A stretch of DNA of 64,000 nucleotides from a virus: positions 1 through 64,000 of the IMG/VR virus record IMGVR_UViG_3300037010_003037; one strand, given 5' to 3'. This document shows, piece by piece, positions 51,534 through 59,347 of the stretch. A program made the position numbers and the translations under genes. Position 1 is the first letter of the stretch, and the number at the start of each line of letters is the position of its first letter. The notes below the pieces were generated by a model, which was not told the DNA's origin, searched no databases, and worked only from the letters and a program-made list of their open reading frames with translations.

Positions 51534-53033
51534 ATGACAGATCTTAACTTAGCGTTTCAGTTCGAAAATGGGCTAGTATTCTCTGAGACTGACATTGCAA
51601 TCTTTTCTGGTGCTGATGATCCATCTACAGGGGTTTCGGCCCCTGTAGGTTCGTTCTTTTTAAGATCATCTGGAGACGCCTATCTTAAAACTGGCACGCT
51701 TAACATAAATTGGTCTAGAGTTCTTAAAAATGGCGATGTAACTATTAACTTAGTTCAACCAACTTCAGGTTTAACAATTACTGGTGGTCCAATAAACAAC
51801 AGTGGAACTATTACATTTGCTCTCGCAAATGATCTTGCCGCGCTTGAAGGACTTTCAGGAACAGGTTTTGCTGTTAGAACAGGTACTGACACATGGGCAA
51901 ACAGAACACTTACAGCTGGTACTGGTATTTCCATTTCCAACGGAACTGGAGCAGATGGTGACCCAGTTATTACAAACACTGGTGTTACTTCAGCGTTTGG
52001 AAGAACTGGAGTTGTTTTAGCGCAAGAAGGTGATTACTCGCTTAACCTTTTATCAGATGTATCTCTTACTTCACCATCAGCTTTCCAAGTTCTTGCGTAC
52101 AATGGTTCACAGTGGGTAAATACGGGTGCTGTTGGTGCAAATGCTACTGGTTTGGTTGGTGCTGGGCAATCATCACCGGCTAACTGGACACTTATATCTG
52201 GAACTAGATATAGAGCTGATTTTGTTCACAATCTAGGAACCTCAAACGTAGTTGTAAATGTCTGGAATACAAGCAACAACGATGTGGTTATTCCAGCTCG
52301 TATAACAGCACTAGATGCCAATACAGTTAGAATTGAAGTAAATGGTAACACGGCAACTTTAAGAGTGGTTGTTGTTGCCAATGGGCAATCAATAGTTGCT
52401 GGTGGATCAACTCCTTCAAGCGTTATTGCTGCTAAGGATGGGGTGGATATTCTAAGCGGCGCAACACGTTTGAACTTTGTTGGACAAGCAGTTAATGTTG
52501 CTAATTCTGGTGGTGGAACCGCAAATATTACTATCGGTTCACGCTTTACGTTCTTCTCGGCATCTCTCGACAGCCCTAACAGTTCTGATTGGGCAGTTAA
52601 TGCCAACGCAGCACTTACCACGGACCCATCATATGCTTCACTGAACGTCCGTTCATTCAGTGATACTGTTGAACAGGGTGTTGGCGCGTTAGTGTCTGTT
52701 CCTCCCGGTACAACACAATTCAAACTAAAAATTAGAGGTAGACCACAGACAGCTCCAGGCACTGCATCTGTAGTTCAGTTCCGTGTGTATACACGACAGC
52801 TTCCTCCAAATAGTACTGTCGGCACATGGTCAAGCGCGACCGACTTGTCTAGTTTTAGTGTTCCAACTAATGCTAACTTTCAGTACTTTGAAGTTATCGG
52901 ACCTCTAAGCACGATTGGGATGGTTGCAGACAGAATGTTTCAAATTGAAGTCACTCGTAAAGTATCAGGTGTTTCAGGAACTAATCTTGCAGCCAACTTT
53001 TTACTAGCTGAAATGACTCTGGAGTTCTTCTAA
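51534..53033 (+). CDS. Tail fibre protein (499 aa)
   Basis: Starts MTDLNLAFQFENGLVF; contains VGSFFLRSSGDAYLKTG, a TFALANDLAALEGLSGTGF shaft element and FGRTGVVLAQEGDYSLNLLSDV, all widespread fibre segments. The C-terminal 150 residues (SLDSPNSSDWAVNANAALTTD) are a distinct beta domain, probably the tip. Its stop overlaps the next start. Confidence 0.8.
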   Translation: MTDLNLAFQFENGLVFSETDIAIFSGADDPSTGVSAPVGSFFLRSSGDAYLKTGTLNINWSRVLKNGDVTINLVQPTSGLTITGGPINNSGTITFALANDLAALEGLSGTGFAVRTGTDTWANRTLTAGTGISISNGTGADGDPVITNTGVTSAFGRTGVVLAQEGDYSLNLLSDVSLTSPSAFQVLAYNGSQWVNTGAVGANATGLVGAGQSSPANWTLISGTRYRADFVHNLGTSNVVVNVWNTSNNDVVIPARITALDANTVRIEVNGNTATLRVVVVANGQSIVAGGSTPSSVIAAKDGVDILSGATRLNFVGQAVNVANSGGGTANITIGSRFTFFSASLDSPNSSDWAVNANAALTTDPSYASLNVRSFSDTVEQGVGALVSVPPGTTQFKLKIRGRPQTAPGTASVVQFRVYTRQLPPNSTVGTWSSATDLSSFSVPTNANFQYFEVIGPLSTIGMVADRMFQIEVTRKVSGVSGTNLAANFLLAEMTLEFF

Positions 53034-53770
53034 TGGCAATTCAGTGCACAGCTGCCGACTATCATCTTAGAAGCACAAGTTCTTTTTTGAACATATCAAG
53101 CACTGCACCTTTTTCTATAGCCGTTTGGTTAAATGCCTCCTGGACAGATGGTAATACCTACTCATTTGTTGGAATATATGGTCCGACAAATTCAAATGAT
53201 TCACCAACAGCTACTCCAGTTACCGCTTTACAAATTGGAACAAAGACTGGGCAAGGTAATTTAGTATTTTGGACATGGGGTGGTACCACATTAACAGCAA
53301 CATCAACTGGCGTGATGAACGCGTTTAACAATAAGTGGTGTCATGTGACTTACACGTATGATGGTACTACGCATCGAGGCTATGTAAATGGTAAACTAGT
53401 TACATCAACAGTAGGGTCAAATACAGCTGGTTTTTTAAAACAGATTTACATAAATGGATATCCTGGAGCTACAACAAATGAAACTTCAACTCATCAAGTT
53501 GATGCATACATGCTCTATAACCGTGCGTTAAGAGATGATGAGATACTTACTATCTCATCTGCAAGAGGATCACGTCACGCAATAACATATGGGTTGCTAG
53601 TTTGGCATGAATTTGATGAGCAAGCACAGGGAACTTCTGTTACAAATGTTGTTGATCTTACTAAAAATGGAGTAAATTTAACAAATGTATCTGTAGGAAC
53701 CCCCGGCGCTCCAGCAACATATACGTACATAAATACTCTTGCAAATTCTAACTTGAGGCCAGTTCAATGA
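53033..53770 (+). CDS. LamG-like (concanavalin-type) adhesin (245 aa)
   Basis: One jelly-roll of the LamG/laminin-G-like type: FSIAVWLNASW, WCHVTYTYDGTTHRGYVNGKLV, IYINGYPG, and DAYMLYNRALRDDEILTI, the last being the usual final LamG strand. Such domains bind carbohydrates. Sits between two fibre genes and likely is a receptor-binding subunit. Confidence 0.85.
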   Translation: MAIQCTAADYHLRSTSSFLNISSTAPFSIAVWLNASWTDGNTYSFVGIYGPTNSNDSPTATPVTALQIGTKTGQGNLVFWTWGGTTLTATSTGVMNAFNNKWCHVTYTYDGTTHRGYVNGKLVTSTVGSNTAGFLKQIYINGYPGATTNETSTHQVDAYMLYNRALRDDEILTISSARGSRHAITYGLLVWHEFDEQAQGTSVTNVVDLTKNGVNLTNVSVGTPGAPATYTYINTLANSNLRPVQ

Positions 53771-54708
53771 CTACAGAAGTTCTCGGTAAGCTATCATTTT
53801 TAGAGGTTCCAGATGTAAATGGGAATGATGTTTTGCTCAACGCGGGCGGTGTTCCTTCATTTGCTTCAGGTCCTACAACCAATCTTCCTTCATCTGGAAT
53901 TGTAGGTCGTATCTACATTGATACTACAGCGCTTAAAATTCTTAGAGATAATGGAACCTCTTGGGATTCTATTAGTATTACTTCTTCATCTATTTTAGGA
54001 ACAGCTAATCAGATAAATGTTTCTGGAACTGATCCTTTGAATATTTCTCTTGCAAGTAATGCCATTTTTCCTGGAAGTGAAGGAATTGTGCTTCCATCTG
54101 GTTCTACGTCATCAAGACCAGCTGTTCCTACAGTAGGCAAGATCAGATATAATACCGACCTTCGACGTATTGAGTATTATCAGCCAAGTGTTTGGGTTAA
54201 AAGTAGCGGTATAATTGAAAAGAATGTCACAAATATAAAAATAACAAGTACTGCTGAAAGTGATTTAATGAGCCTGACAATTCCAGGAGGAACACTTGGA
54301 GCAGATGGCATAATCAAAATTAGCATTAATGCATCCATTAATAACGTGTCAGGTGCATACAGAGCATATATTATTAGGGTTAGGTATGGTTCCACTATTG
54401 TATATGCTGATACTACTGCAAACCAAGCAACTGGCACCACAGTAGGGTTAACAGGAAATCTGTACTTAACAGCAAATAGTTCTTCATCTGCCCAAACATT
54501 AAATGGTTTCATAATGATTGGATCAGCTGGGGCTGTTACTACTGGTATTACAGGTGATTTGTCAACAAGTACAATCTTATCTAATGCTATTATTGATGCA
54601 ACAAGCGCTGTAGATAGCAGTGTAGATCAAACACTTCGTGTAACTATTCAACCAAGTGGTACTGGAACAACTACAACTCGTAGATTCTATCTAGTTGAGT
54701 TACTTTGA
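53767..54708 (+). CDS. Tail fibre/tip protein (313 aa)
   Basis: Begins MTTEVLGKLSFLEVPDVNGNDVL; contains GRIYIDTTALKILRDNGTSW and GKIRYNTDLRRIEYYQPSVWV, the 'surface plus text' blocks seen in phage fibre heads, and a beta-sandwich C-terminus. Co-translated with the LamG gene (ATGA). Confidence 0.75.
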   Translation: MTTEVLGKLSFLEVPDVNGNDVLLNAGGVPSFASGPTTNLPSSGIVGRIYIDTTALKILRDNGTSWDSISITSSSILGTANQINVSGTDPLNISLASNAIFPGSEGIVLPSGSTSSRPAVPTVGKIRYNTDLRRIEYYQPSVWVKSSGIIEKNVTNIKITSTAESDLMSLTIPGGTLGADGIIKISINASINNVSGAYRAYIIRVRYGSTIVYADTTANQATGTTVGLTGNLYLTANSSSSAQTLNGFIMIGSAGAVTTGITGDLSTSTILSNAIIDATSAVDSSVDQTLRVTIQPSGTGTTTTRRFYLVELL

Positions 54709-54719
54709 GGAGAACATAA

Positions 54720-55280
54720 ATGACTATAGCATATAACAAAGTAACTAGAGAGTGGAAATCAACATCAACGCCAGAAGAATTAGATTCGAATTGGATAATT
54801 GATCCTGTGTTTGAAGATAAAGAATTTGCTAATGAAATAGGTCAAGAATATTGGTCATTTGACGGCAACATCATAAAAACACCAACGCGTGAAGAGTATG
54901 CGGCTATTCAAAAAGAAAATAACCAAAAAGAAATGTGGAGACAAATTCAAGCATTTCGCGATGAACGAGTAAGTACTGGTGGAGTGTTTGTTGCTGGAAA
55001 ATGGTTTCACAGCGATAGCACATCACGTATTCAACAGCTTGGGTTGGTTATGATGGGGCAAAATATGCCATCTAACTTAATGTGGAAGACCATGGATGGT
55101 ACGTTTGTGCAAATGACTCCAGAACTTGCCCAGCAAATTTTCCAAGCATCAGCAGCAAGCGATATGACTAATTTTGCGATTGCTGAACAGCATCGTCAAC
55201 AGATGTTACTTTCAGATGACCCATTGAATTATGATTTTAGAAATACTGCTCCGCAGTGGCCACCAATTTTTGGAGAGTGA
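54720..55280 (+). CDS. DUF4376-type fibre-associated protein (186 aa)
   Basis: The segment AFRDERVSTGGVFVAGKWFHSDS followed by RIQQLGLVMMGQNMPSNLMWKTMDGTFVQMTP matches the DUF4376 domain found in tail-fibre or fibre-assembly proteins of many phages. Positioned last in the fibre cluster with AGGAG upstream. Confidence 0.75.
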   Translation: MTIAYNKVTREWKSTSTPEELDSNWIIDPVFEDKEFANEIGQEYWSFDGNIIKTPTREEYAAIQKENNQKEMWRQIQAFRDERVSTGGVFVAGKWFHSDSTSRIQQLGLVMMGQNMPSNLMWKTMDGTFVQMTPELAQQIFQASAASDMTNFAIAEQHRQQMLLSDDPLNYDFRNTAPQWPPIFGE

Positions 55281-55281
55281 T

Positions 55282-55911
55282 ATGAATAAATCTCTTTTCC
55301 AGCGCGTTCAGGAATGGTTTATAAAGAAAATTTCACCTATTAAATGGAAGCAGAAAAATCCTTTAACTGATGATGATAGAGCTTTCCTTCGAGACGTGCT
55401 TTCAAAGGATTACTTTATCATTGCTATTCGCAGAAGCAATTATCTCACAGCGTTCTTCATTGATTTTGGTAACTTTCTTTTAACAGGACGTTGGGGATAT
55501 TTTACACACGTTTTTATGAACCTTGAAAATGATGTTAAAGATGATTCAGATTTTAGGTTCATTGAAGCAACTACATTAGGAACAGAATACACAACATTTG
55601 ACCAAGCATTTGAAGATGTTGATGGAGTTGCTCTCCTAAAACCGCACTCCATGACGTTAACTGAATGGACAGAATGCCTTGATGCTGCTAAGAAAGAACT
55701 TGGTAAGCCATATGATACACTATTTGATCTAAAGAATGATTTAGAGGTAAACTGTGTTGAGTTAATTCGTATTGCTCTTAAAGCTTTGCCAGACTATGAT
55801 ACCCGTTTTGCAAATTTAGAAAAAATGATTCAAACAAAGAAGGAAATTACACCAGAAATGATTGTTGATTGTGAAGATTTTCACATTTATTACATGATTA
55901 GAAAGTTCTAA
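55282..55911 (+). CDS. YiiX/YebB-like permuted NlpC/P60 cysteine hydrolase (209 aa)
   Basis: GRWGYFTHVFMNLEND supplies the early His and LEVNCVELIRIALKA the late Cys, the order of circularly permuted papain-like YiiX enzymes; aromatic and acidic residues flank both. Relatives cleave peptide or amide bonds in wall or lipid-linked substrates. The ATG at 55282 is chosen (GAGAG before it). A role in wall penetration or lysis fits its place among tail genes. Confidence 0.7.
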   Translation: MNKSLFQRVQEWFIKKISPIKWKQKNPLTDDDRAFLRDVLSKDYFIIAIRRSNYLTAFFIDFGNFLLTGRWGYFTHVFMNLENDVKDDSDFRFIEATTLGTEYTTFDQAFEDVDGVALLKPHSMTLTEWTECLDAAKKELGKPYDTLFDLKNDLEVNCVELIRIALKALPDYDTRFANLEKMIQTKKEITPEMIVDCEDFHIYYMIRKF

Positions 55912-56325
55912 ATGTCTATTAACGCGTGCTCATTAAATGAGCACACAATGAACTCTTTGTGTAGCAGTAAAAGGCAGGCTATCATTAATAGCCTGCTTGA
56001 TCTTGTTCCACGTCAAGAAGAAAAAGGACACCAGCAGAAAGTTCATCTTGATACTTTAGTTCCTCTTAGCATCTTTAGAAGACAAGTTGAAGAAGATACC
56101 GATTTTGCTCCTGTTGAACTGCCATACATAACAGTATCTGTCGAAATAAATGGTGAAACTCAGATGCAAACACTTGATAGGGATGAAATAATTTCGCTTG
56201 TTACAATAAGTAACATTGTTGCAAGAGATGTAGAAACACCAAATGTACGTATCATTGATTTAAACGTCAGTGAAATTGATTCCACAAATGTAAATATCTC
56301 TGATTTGAAAATTAAGGTGCTTTAA
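55912..56325 (+). CDS. Hypothetical protein (137 aa)
   Basis: Directly follows the hydrolase. The end contains a periodic VRIIDLNVSEIDSTNVNISDLKIKV stretch suggesting beta strands. No family recognised; overlaps the next start by one base. Confidence 0.6.
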   Translation: MSINACSLNEHTMNSLCSSKRQAIINSLLDLVPRQEEKGHQQKVHLDTLVPLSIFRRQVEEDTDFAPVELPYITVSVEINGETQMQTLDRDEIISLVTISNIVARDVETPNVRIIDLNVSEIDSTNVNISDLKIKVL

Positions 56326-57026
56326 TGGAACTAAGATTTCCCTCTCAAAAATCAATTGAAATTTCTTTCAAAGTTAGCATTGCTGGTACAAGTGCTTTGC
56401 CACAAGCGGTGTCAATTGTTCTAACTAATGGAGAAACCGCTCTTAGTTTTACTGCTCAAAAGCGTGATGACACATGGGTTGCTGTTGTTGAACGGCCTGG
56501 TATGATTTTTGGCGATGGCATTATTCAAGTGGCAGTGCATGTTGTCGTTAATAGCAGGCTATTTATCCCAGTTAAAACAACTGCAGAGATTTTTAGTGAT
56601 AGGCTAAACAACTCTGCGGCATTACAACCAGAACCAGAAGTGGTTGATTTAATAACTACTAAACAAGAAATTGAACCTAAAGATGAACCGGATGCTGTTG
56701 CAGTTACAAAACAATATGATGAACTAACACAAACTTTGCCCGTCAAATCAATAGAAAGCATTCTTAAAACGCTTGAATCTGCAAACATGCCAGTTTCAAA
56801 GATAGCGAAAGATAAACAACATAAAACTACAACTCACAAAGTTACAAAACAAACATCCTTACAAGCAAAACAAGTCCAAGAAGACATAAAACCAAATAAT
56901 CTACTTAAGTCCATCGAACCACAAATTGAGCGCACGACAGAAAAAGTTATTGAAACACAAAAACCAACTGTTCCAAGAACACCGTGTGTTTTTGAAATAA
57001 AGCGATCAAAGATTGTAATAATCTGA
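56325..57026 (+). CDS. Hypothetical protein with Lys/Thr-rich tail (233 aa)
   Basis: The N-terminal 90 residues look like an Ig-type beta sandwich (VSIAGTSALPQAVSIVLTNG); the rest is low-complexity, Lys/Thr/Gln-rich (about 110-215), probably a flexible linker, ending in a short hydrophobic strand. Possible virion accessory protein. Confidence 0.55.
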   Translation: MELRFPSQKSIEISFKVSIAGTSALPQAVSIVLTNGETALSFTAQKRDDTWVAVVERPGMIFGDGIIQVAVHVVVNSRLFIPVKTTAEIFSDRLNNSAALQPEPEVVDLITTKQEIEPKDEPDAVAVTKQYDELTQTLPVKSIESILKTLESANMPVSKIAKDKQHKTTTHKVTKQTSLQAKQVQEDIKPNNLLKSIEPQIERTTEKVIETQKPTVPRTPCVFEIKRSKIVII

Positions 57027-57047
57027 CCTAGATAGTTGTAGTATCAG

Positions 57048-57076
57048 TTTACACATATGTTGTCGTGATGTATAAT
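57048..57076 (+). promoter_or_regulatory. Sigma70-type promoter (TTTACA-17-TATAAT)
   Basis: TTTACA at 57048-57053 and TATAAT at 57071-57076, followed by a small CTCAC/GTGAG hairpin (57079-57093) that overlaps the ribosome-binding region of the next gene. Confidence 0.7.
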
Positions 57077-57101
57077 AATCTCACCGAAAGTGAGGTGGAT
57101 T

Positions 57102-57482
57102 ATGGTACAATTTTTGATGTTTTTTATTTTTCCAATTGTCATCTTGTGGCAATTTGGTTTTAGGCAGACTGTCGCAAATTTGCTTAAAGCTGGTTATGTT
57201 ATTCTTGTTTTACTTGTTTCTTCCCTATTAGGATTACTTCTTGAAGTAATGTTCTATCCAGATAATGTTAGAACATATGAAGGGATAACGTTATATACAA
57301 TCCTATATAAAAATAGTATTGAAAATTTGGGTCAAGCTTTTCTTATTCCATATATTTTTGTGATTGATATTCTTCGACTAGTAATTCATTATACATTTAC
57401 ACACTCAAAATGGATTATGAATATAGTTCAATTATATGGTGTTTATGTGTGCTTGTCATTTCTAAATCTAATAGAAAAATAA
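57102..57482 (+). CDS. Membrane protein (126 aa)
   Basis: Hydrophobic throughout with probably three or four segments (MVQFLMFFIFPIVILW, VILVLLVSSLLGLLL, FLIPYIFVIDILRLV). The ATG at 57102 follows GAGGTGG. Early-type promoter upstream; role unknown, superinfection control or lysis are possible. Confidence 0.65.
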   Translation: MVQFLMFFIFPIVILWQFGFRQTVANLLKAGYVILVLLVSSLLGLLLEVMFYPDNVRTYEGITLYTILYKNSIENLGQAFLIPYIFVIDILRLVIHYTFTHSKWIMNIVQLYGVYVCLSFLNLIEK

Positions 57483-57540
57483 ATTTTTAAACATCTGTTT
57501 TTAACACTTAAAACGGCTTTTGCTGTTTTATGCTTTGAAT

Positions 57541-57756
57541 TTAATCTTGATTTGTTCCCATCTCAGCCTCTATCTGTTTCCTCGAAATCAAAGCATCGAG
57601 CTCATTAATAAATCCAAGGTATTGATTTGCAAATGATGCGTTGGCACCGCGTAAGCCAAAATAAATGTCGTACATGTCATTCTTTAGATCAAGTAATTGA
57701 CTGATAGTTAAATTTTTCCATTCGGTTTTAGGTGGTAGTTTTTTATTATTTTCCAT
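57541..57756 (-). CDS. Small hypothetical protein (71 aa), isolated on the minus strand
   Basis: Strong AAGGAG 6 nt before the ATG supports it. Helical, starts MENNKKLPPKTEWKNL. No family recognised. It breaks an otherwise plus-strand region. Confidence 0.65.
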   Translation of the reverse strand: MENNKKLPPKTEWKNLTISQLLDLKNDMYDIYFGLRGANASFANQYLGFINELDALISRKQIEAEMGTNQD

Positions 57757-57808
57757 ATTGATCTCCTTTTTATTATATTTAATGACACAGTGTTTTCTGT
57801 TGCATCAT

Positions 57809-57816
57809 TATAAATA
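57809..57816 (+). promoter_or_regulatory. T4-late-type promoter motif (TATAAATA)
   Basis: Exact late consensus 37 nt before the ATG at 57853. Confidence 0.55.
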
Positions 57817-57852
57817 TTAGGTGAATAAACACAAACATGGAAAAAATCAACA

Positions 57853-58248
57853 ATGAAGCTCAACGAAATAAAAACAGCAATTAGTAAAGAATATAATCTT
57901 CTTGAAGGTGTTATTCCTTATCATCTTACGATGACACTTGAGCAAGTTATTTCAGATGGTGGTATTACTAATAATGTTCAGTACTTCATTATGGGTGGTC
58001 TTATAAGCATGTTTAAGGATGGTGGTCCTTATCGTTGGCCAAGAGATCTAAACCCATACTCAATGACTACTAGCTCAGAAATAATTGATGCACTAAAGAC
58101 ATTGTCAGATTTAGAAGCTGTTGAACTGGCATCTTGGCTACTTGATAAGCTTCAAACACCTGCGTCCTTTGAATCTAATCCTTATGTTTGCCCATCTTCT
58201 ATTGACACTGTAGACTGGATAAAATGGGTTCTAAAAAAACAAGACTAA
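57853..58248 (+). CDS. Hypothetical protein (131 aa) with capsid-targeting-like N-terminus
   Basis: MKLNEIKTAISKEYNLLE|GVIPYH starts the protein, again ending in LLE. The rest is helical (VELASWLLDKLQ) with no known domain. Its own late-promoter motif and LxE leader place it in the proposed set of packaged proteins. Confidence 0.65.
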   Translation: MKLNEIKTAISKEYNLLEGVIPYHLTMTLEQVISDGGITNNVQYFIMGGLISMFKDGGPYRWPRDLNPYSMTTSSEIIDALKTLSDLEAVELASWLLDKLQTPASFESNPYVCPSSIDTVDWIKWVLKKQD

Positions 58249-58371
58249 ACTTTTCTTTTCAAAAACAATTTTTCTTTATGAAAGGAGTGTTAATTTTACA
58301 CTGATGAATATCATCTGGTGAATGGTAAGTTTTTTCTTCAACTACTTTACCTATGAGGGAACCAAAAATAA

Positions 58372-59169
58372 ATGGCACGTAACTCCCGAAAACAAAAATA
58401 CCCTCAACAAGTTCCTGCTGAATCTGCTGGGCAACCTGTAAAAATTCGCCACCAAACTAAACCAAAGAATATAGCTCAAGAGCTGTATCTAGAGTCTCTA
58501 AGAGAGCAGCCACTTACTATCTGTAGTGGTCCCGCTGGTTCTGGAAAAACATACCTTGTAACATTAGTCGCTATTGAAAAACTGCTCAACAATGAAGTTG
58601 ATCGGATTGTTATCACACGACCTGTTGTTGAAGCTGGAGAACATCTAGGATTTCTTCCAGGAACTCTTGAGGAAAAGCTTGATCCTTATCTTCTTCCCCT
58701 AATAGATGCCATTGAAGATCATATTGGTCCTACTATGGCAAAGAAACTTTTAGAAAGTGGTAAGATTGAAATTGCCCCGCTAGCATTTATGCGAGGTCGC
58801 ACGTTTAACAATTGTTTCGTTATCCTCGATGAAGCACAAAATGCGACGGTAGAACAAATTAAGATGTTTGTAACCCGCATGGGATATGACAGTATCTTCG
58901 CGATTAATGGTGACATTTCACAGTCTGATTTGCAAAAACCAAAGGGCGCTGGGTCTGATTGGGAAAATGGACTCCAGTTCATTATTCGTAAACTTAAAGG
59001 GAGGGACTCGAAGATCAGCTATATTGAATTCTTTAACAGAGATGTTGTTCGTTCTCAAATGGTCCAACGAATTCTAACTCTTCTTGACTCACCAGAGCCA
59101 AAACAGAGACATGATTTCTATGATCATGTAAACGGACACACGTGTATGGAGCCAAGAGAAAAGTCATAG
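58372..59169 (+). CDS. phoH: PhoH-like ATPase
   Basis: A 265-residue PhoH-type P-loop protein: Walker A SGPAGSGKTYLVT (about 52-63), ITRPVVEAGEHLGFLPG, and Walker B VILDEAQNATVEQIKMF, then INGDISQSD. PhoH is common in large phages and in starvation responses; linked to RNA metabolism, exact function unsettled. The N-terminus is basic (RNSRKQKY) and could bind RNA. A terminator follows. Confidence 0.93.
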   Translation: MARNSRKQKYPQQVPAESAGQPVKIRHQTKPKNIAQELYLESLREQPLTICSGPAGSGKTYLVTLVAIEKLLNNEVDRIVITRPVVEAGEHLGFLPGTLEEKLDPYLLPLIDAIEDHIGPTMAKKLLESGKIEIAPLAFMRGRTFNNCFVILDEAQNATVEQIKMFVTRMGYDSIFAINGDISQSDLQKPKGAGSDWENGLQFIIRKLKGRDSKISYIEFFNRDVVRSQMVQRILTLLDSPEPKQRHDFYDHVNGHTCMEPREKS

Positions 59170-59222
59170 ACGGGTCTACGGGCGCCGCACTACACCGATC
59201 TTAAGGCGTGTCTTTAATAGAC

Positions 59223-59264
59223 CTGGGGACCGATTTAAAAAGGAGGGCGGTCCCCAGTGTTTTT
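59223..59264 (+). terminator. Intrinsic terminator fused to a late promoter
   Basis: A 10-bp perfect stem CTGGGGACCG/CGGTCCCCAG (59223-59257) then TGTTTTT. The T run is directly joined to the late motif TATAAATA. Confidence 0.85.
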
Positions 59265-59271
59265 ATAAATA
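59264..59271 (+). promoter_or_regulatory. T4-late-type promoter motif (TATAAATA) for the virion gene
   Basis: Exact T4 late consensus joined to the terminator T run, 76 nt before the structural gene ATG. Confidence 0.6.
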
Positions 59272-59347
59272 CCATGTCTAAATTGCACGACATGGTGTAC
59301 CGGATAATCCTAGTCGTGCCAATAGTGAGCCGGCGCTAGGAGAAACA
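59272..59347 (+). promoter_or_regulatory. Leader with competing hairpins over the ribosome-binding site
   Basis: GCACGAC (59285-59291) pairs with GTCGTGC (59313-59319), while CCTAG (59309-59313) pairs with CTAGG (59336-59340), which is the start of the AGGAG site. A third stem ACCATGTC/GACATGGT (59271-59278 with 59289-59296) clashes with the first. The alternatives look suited to control translation start. Confidence 0.45.
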
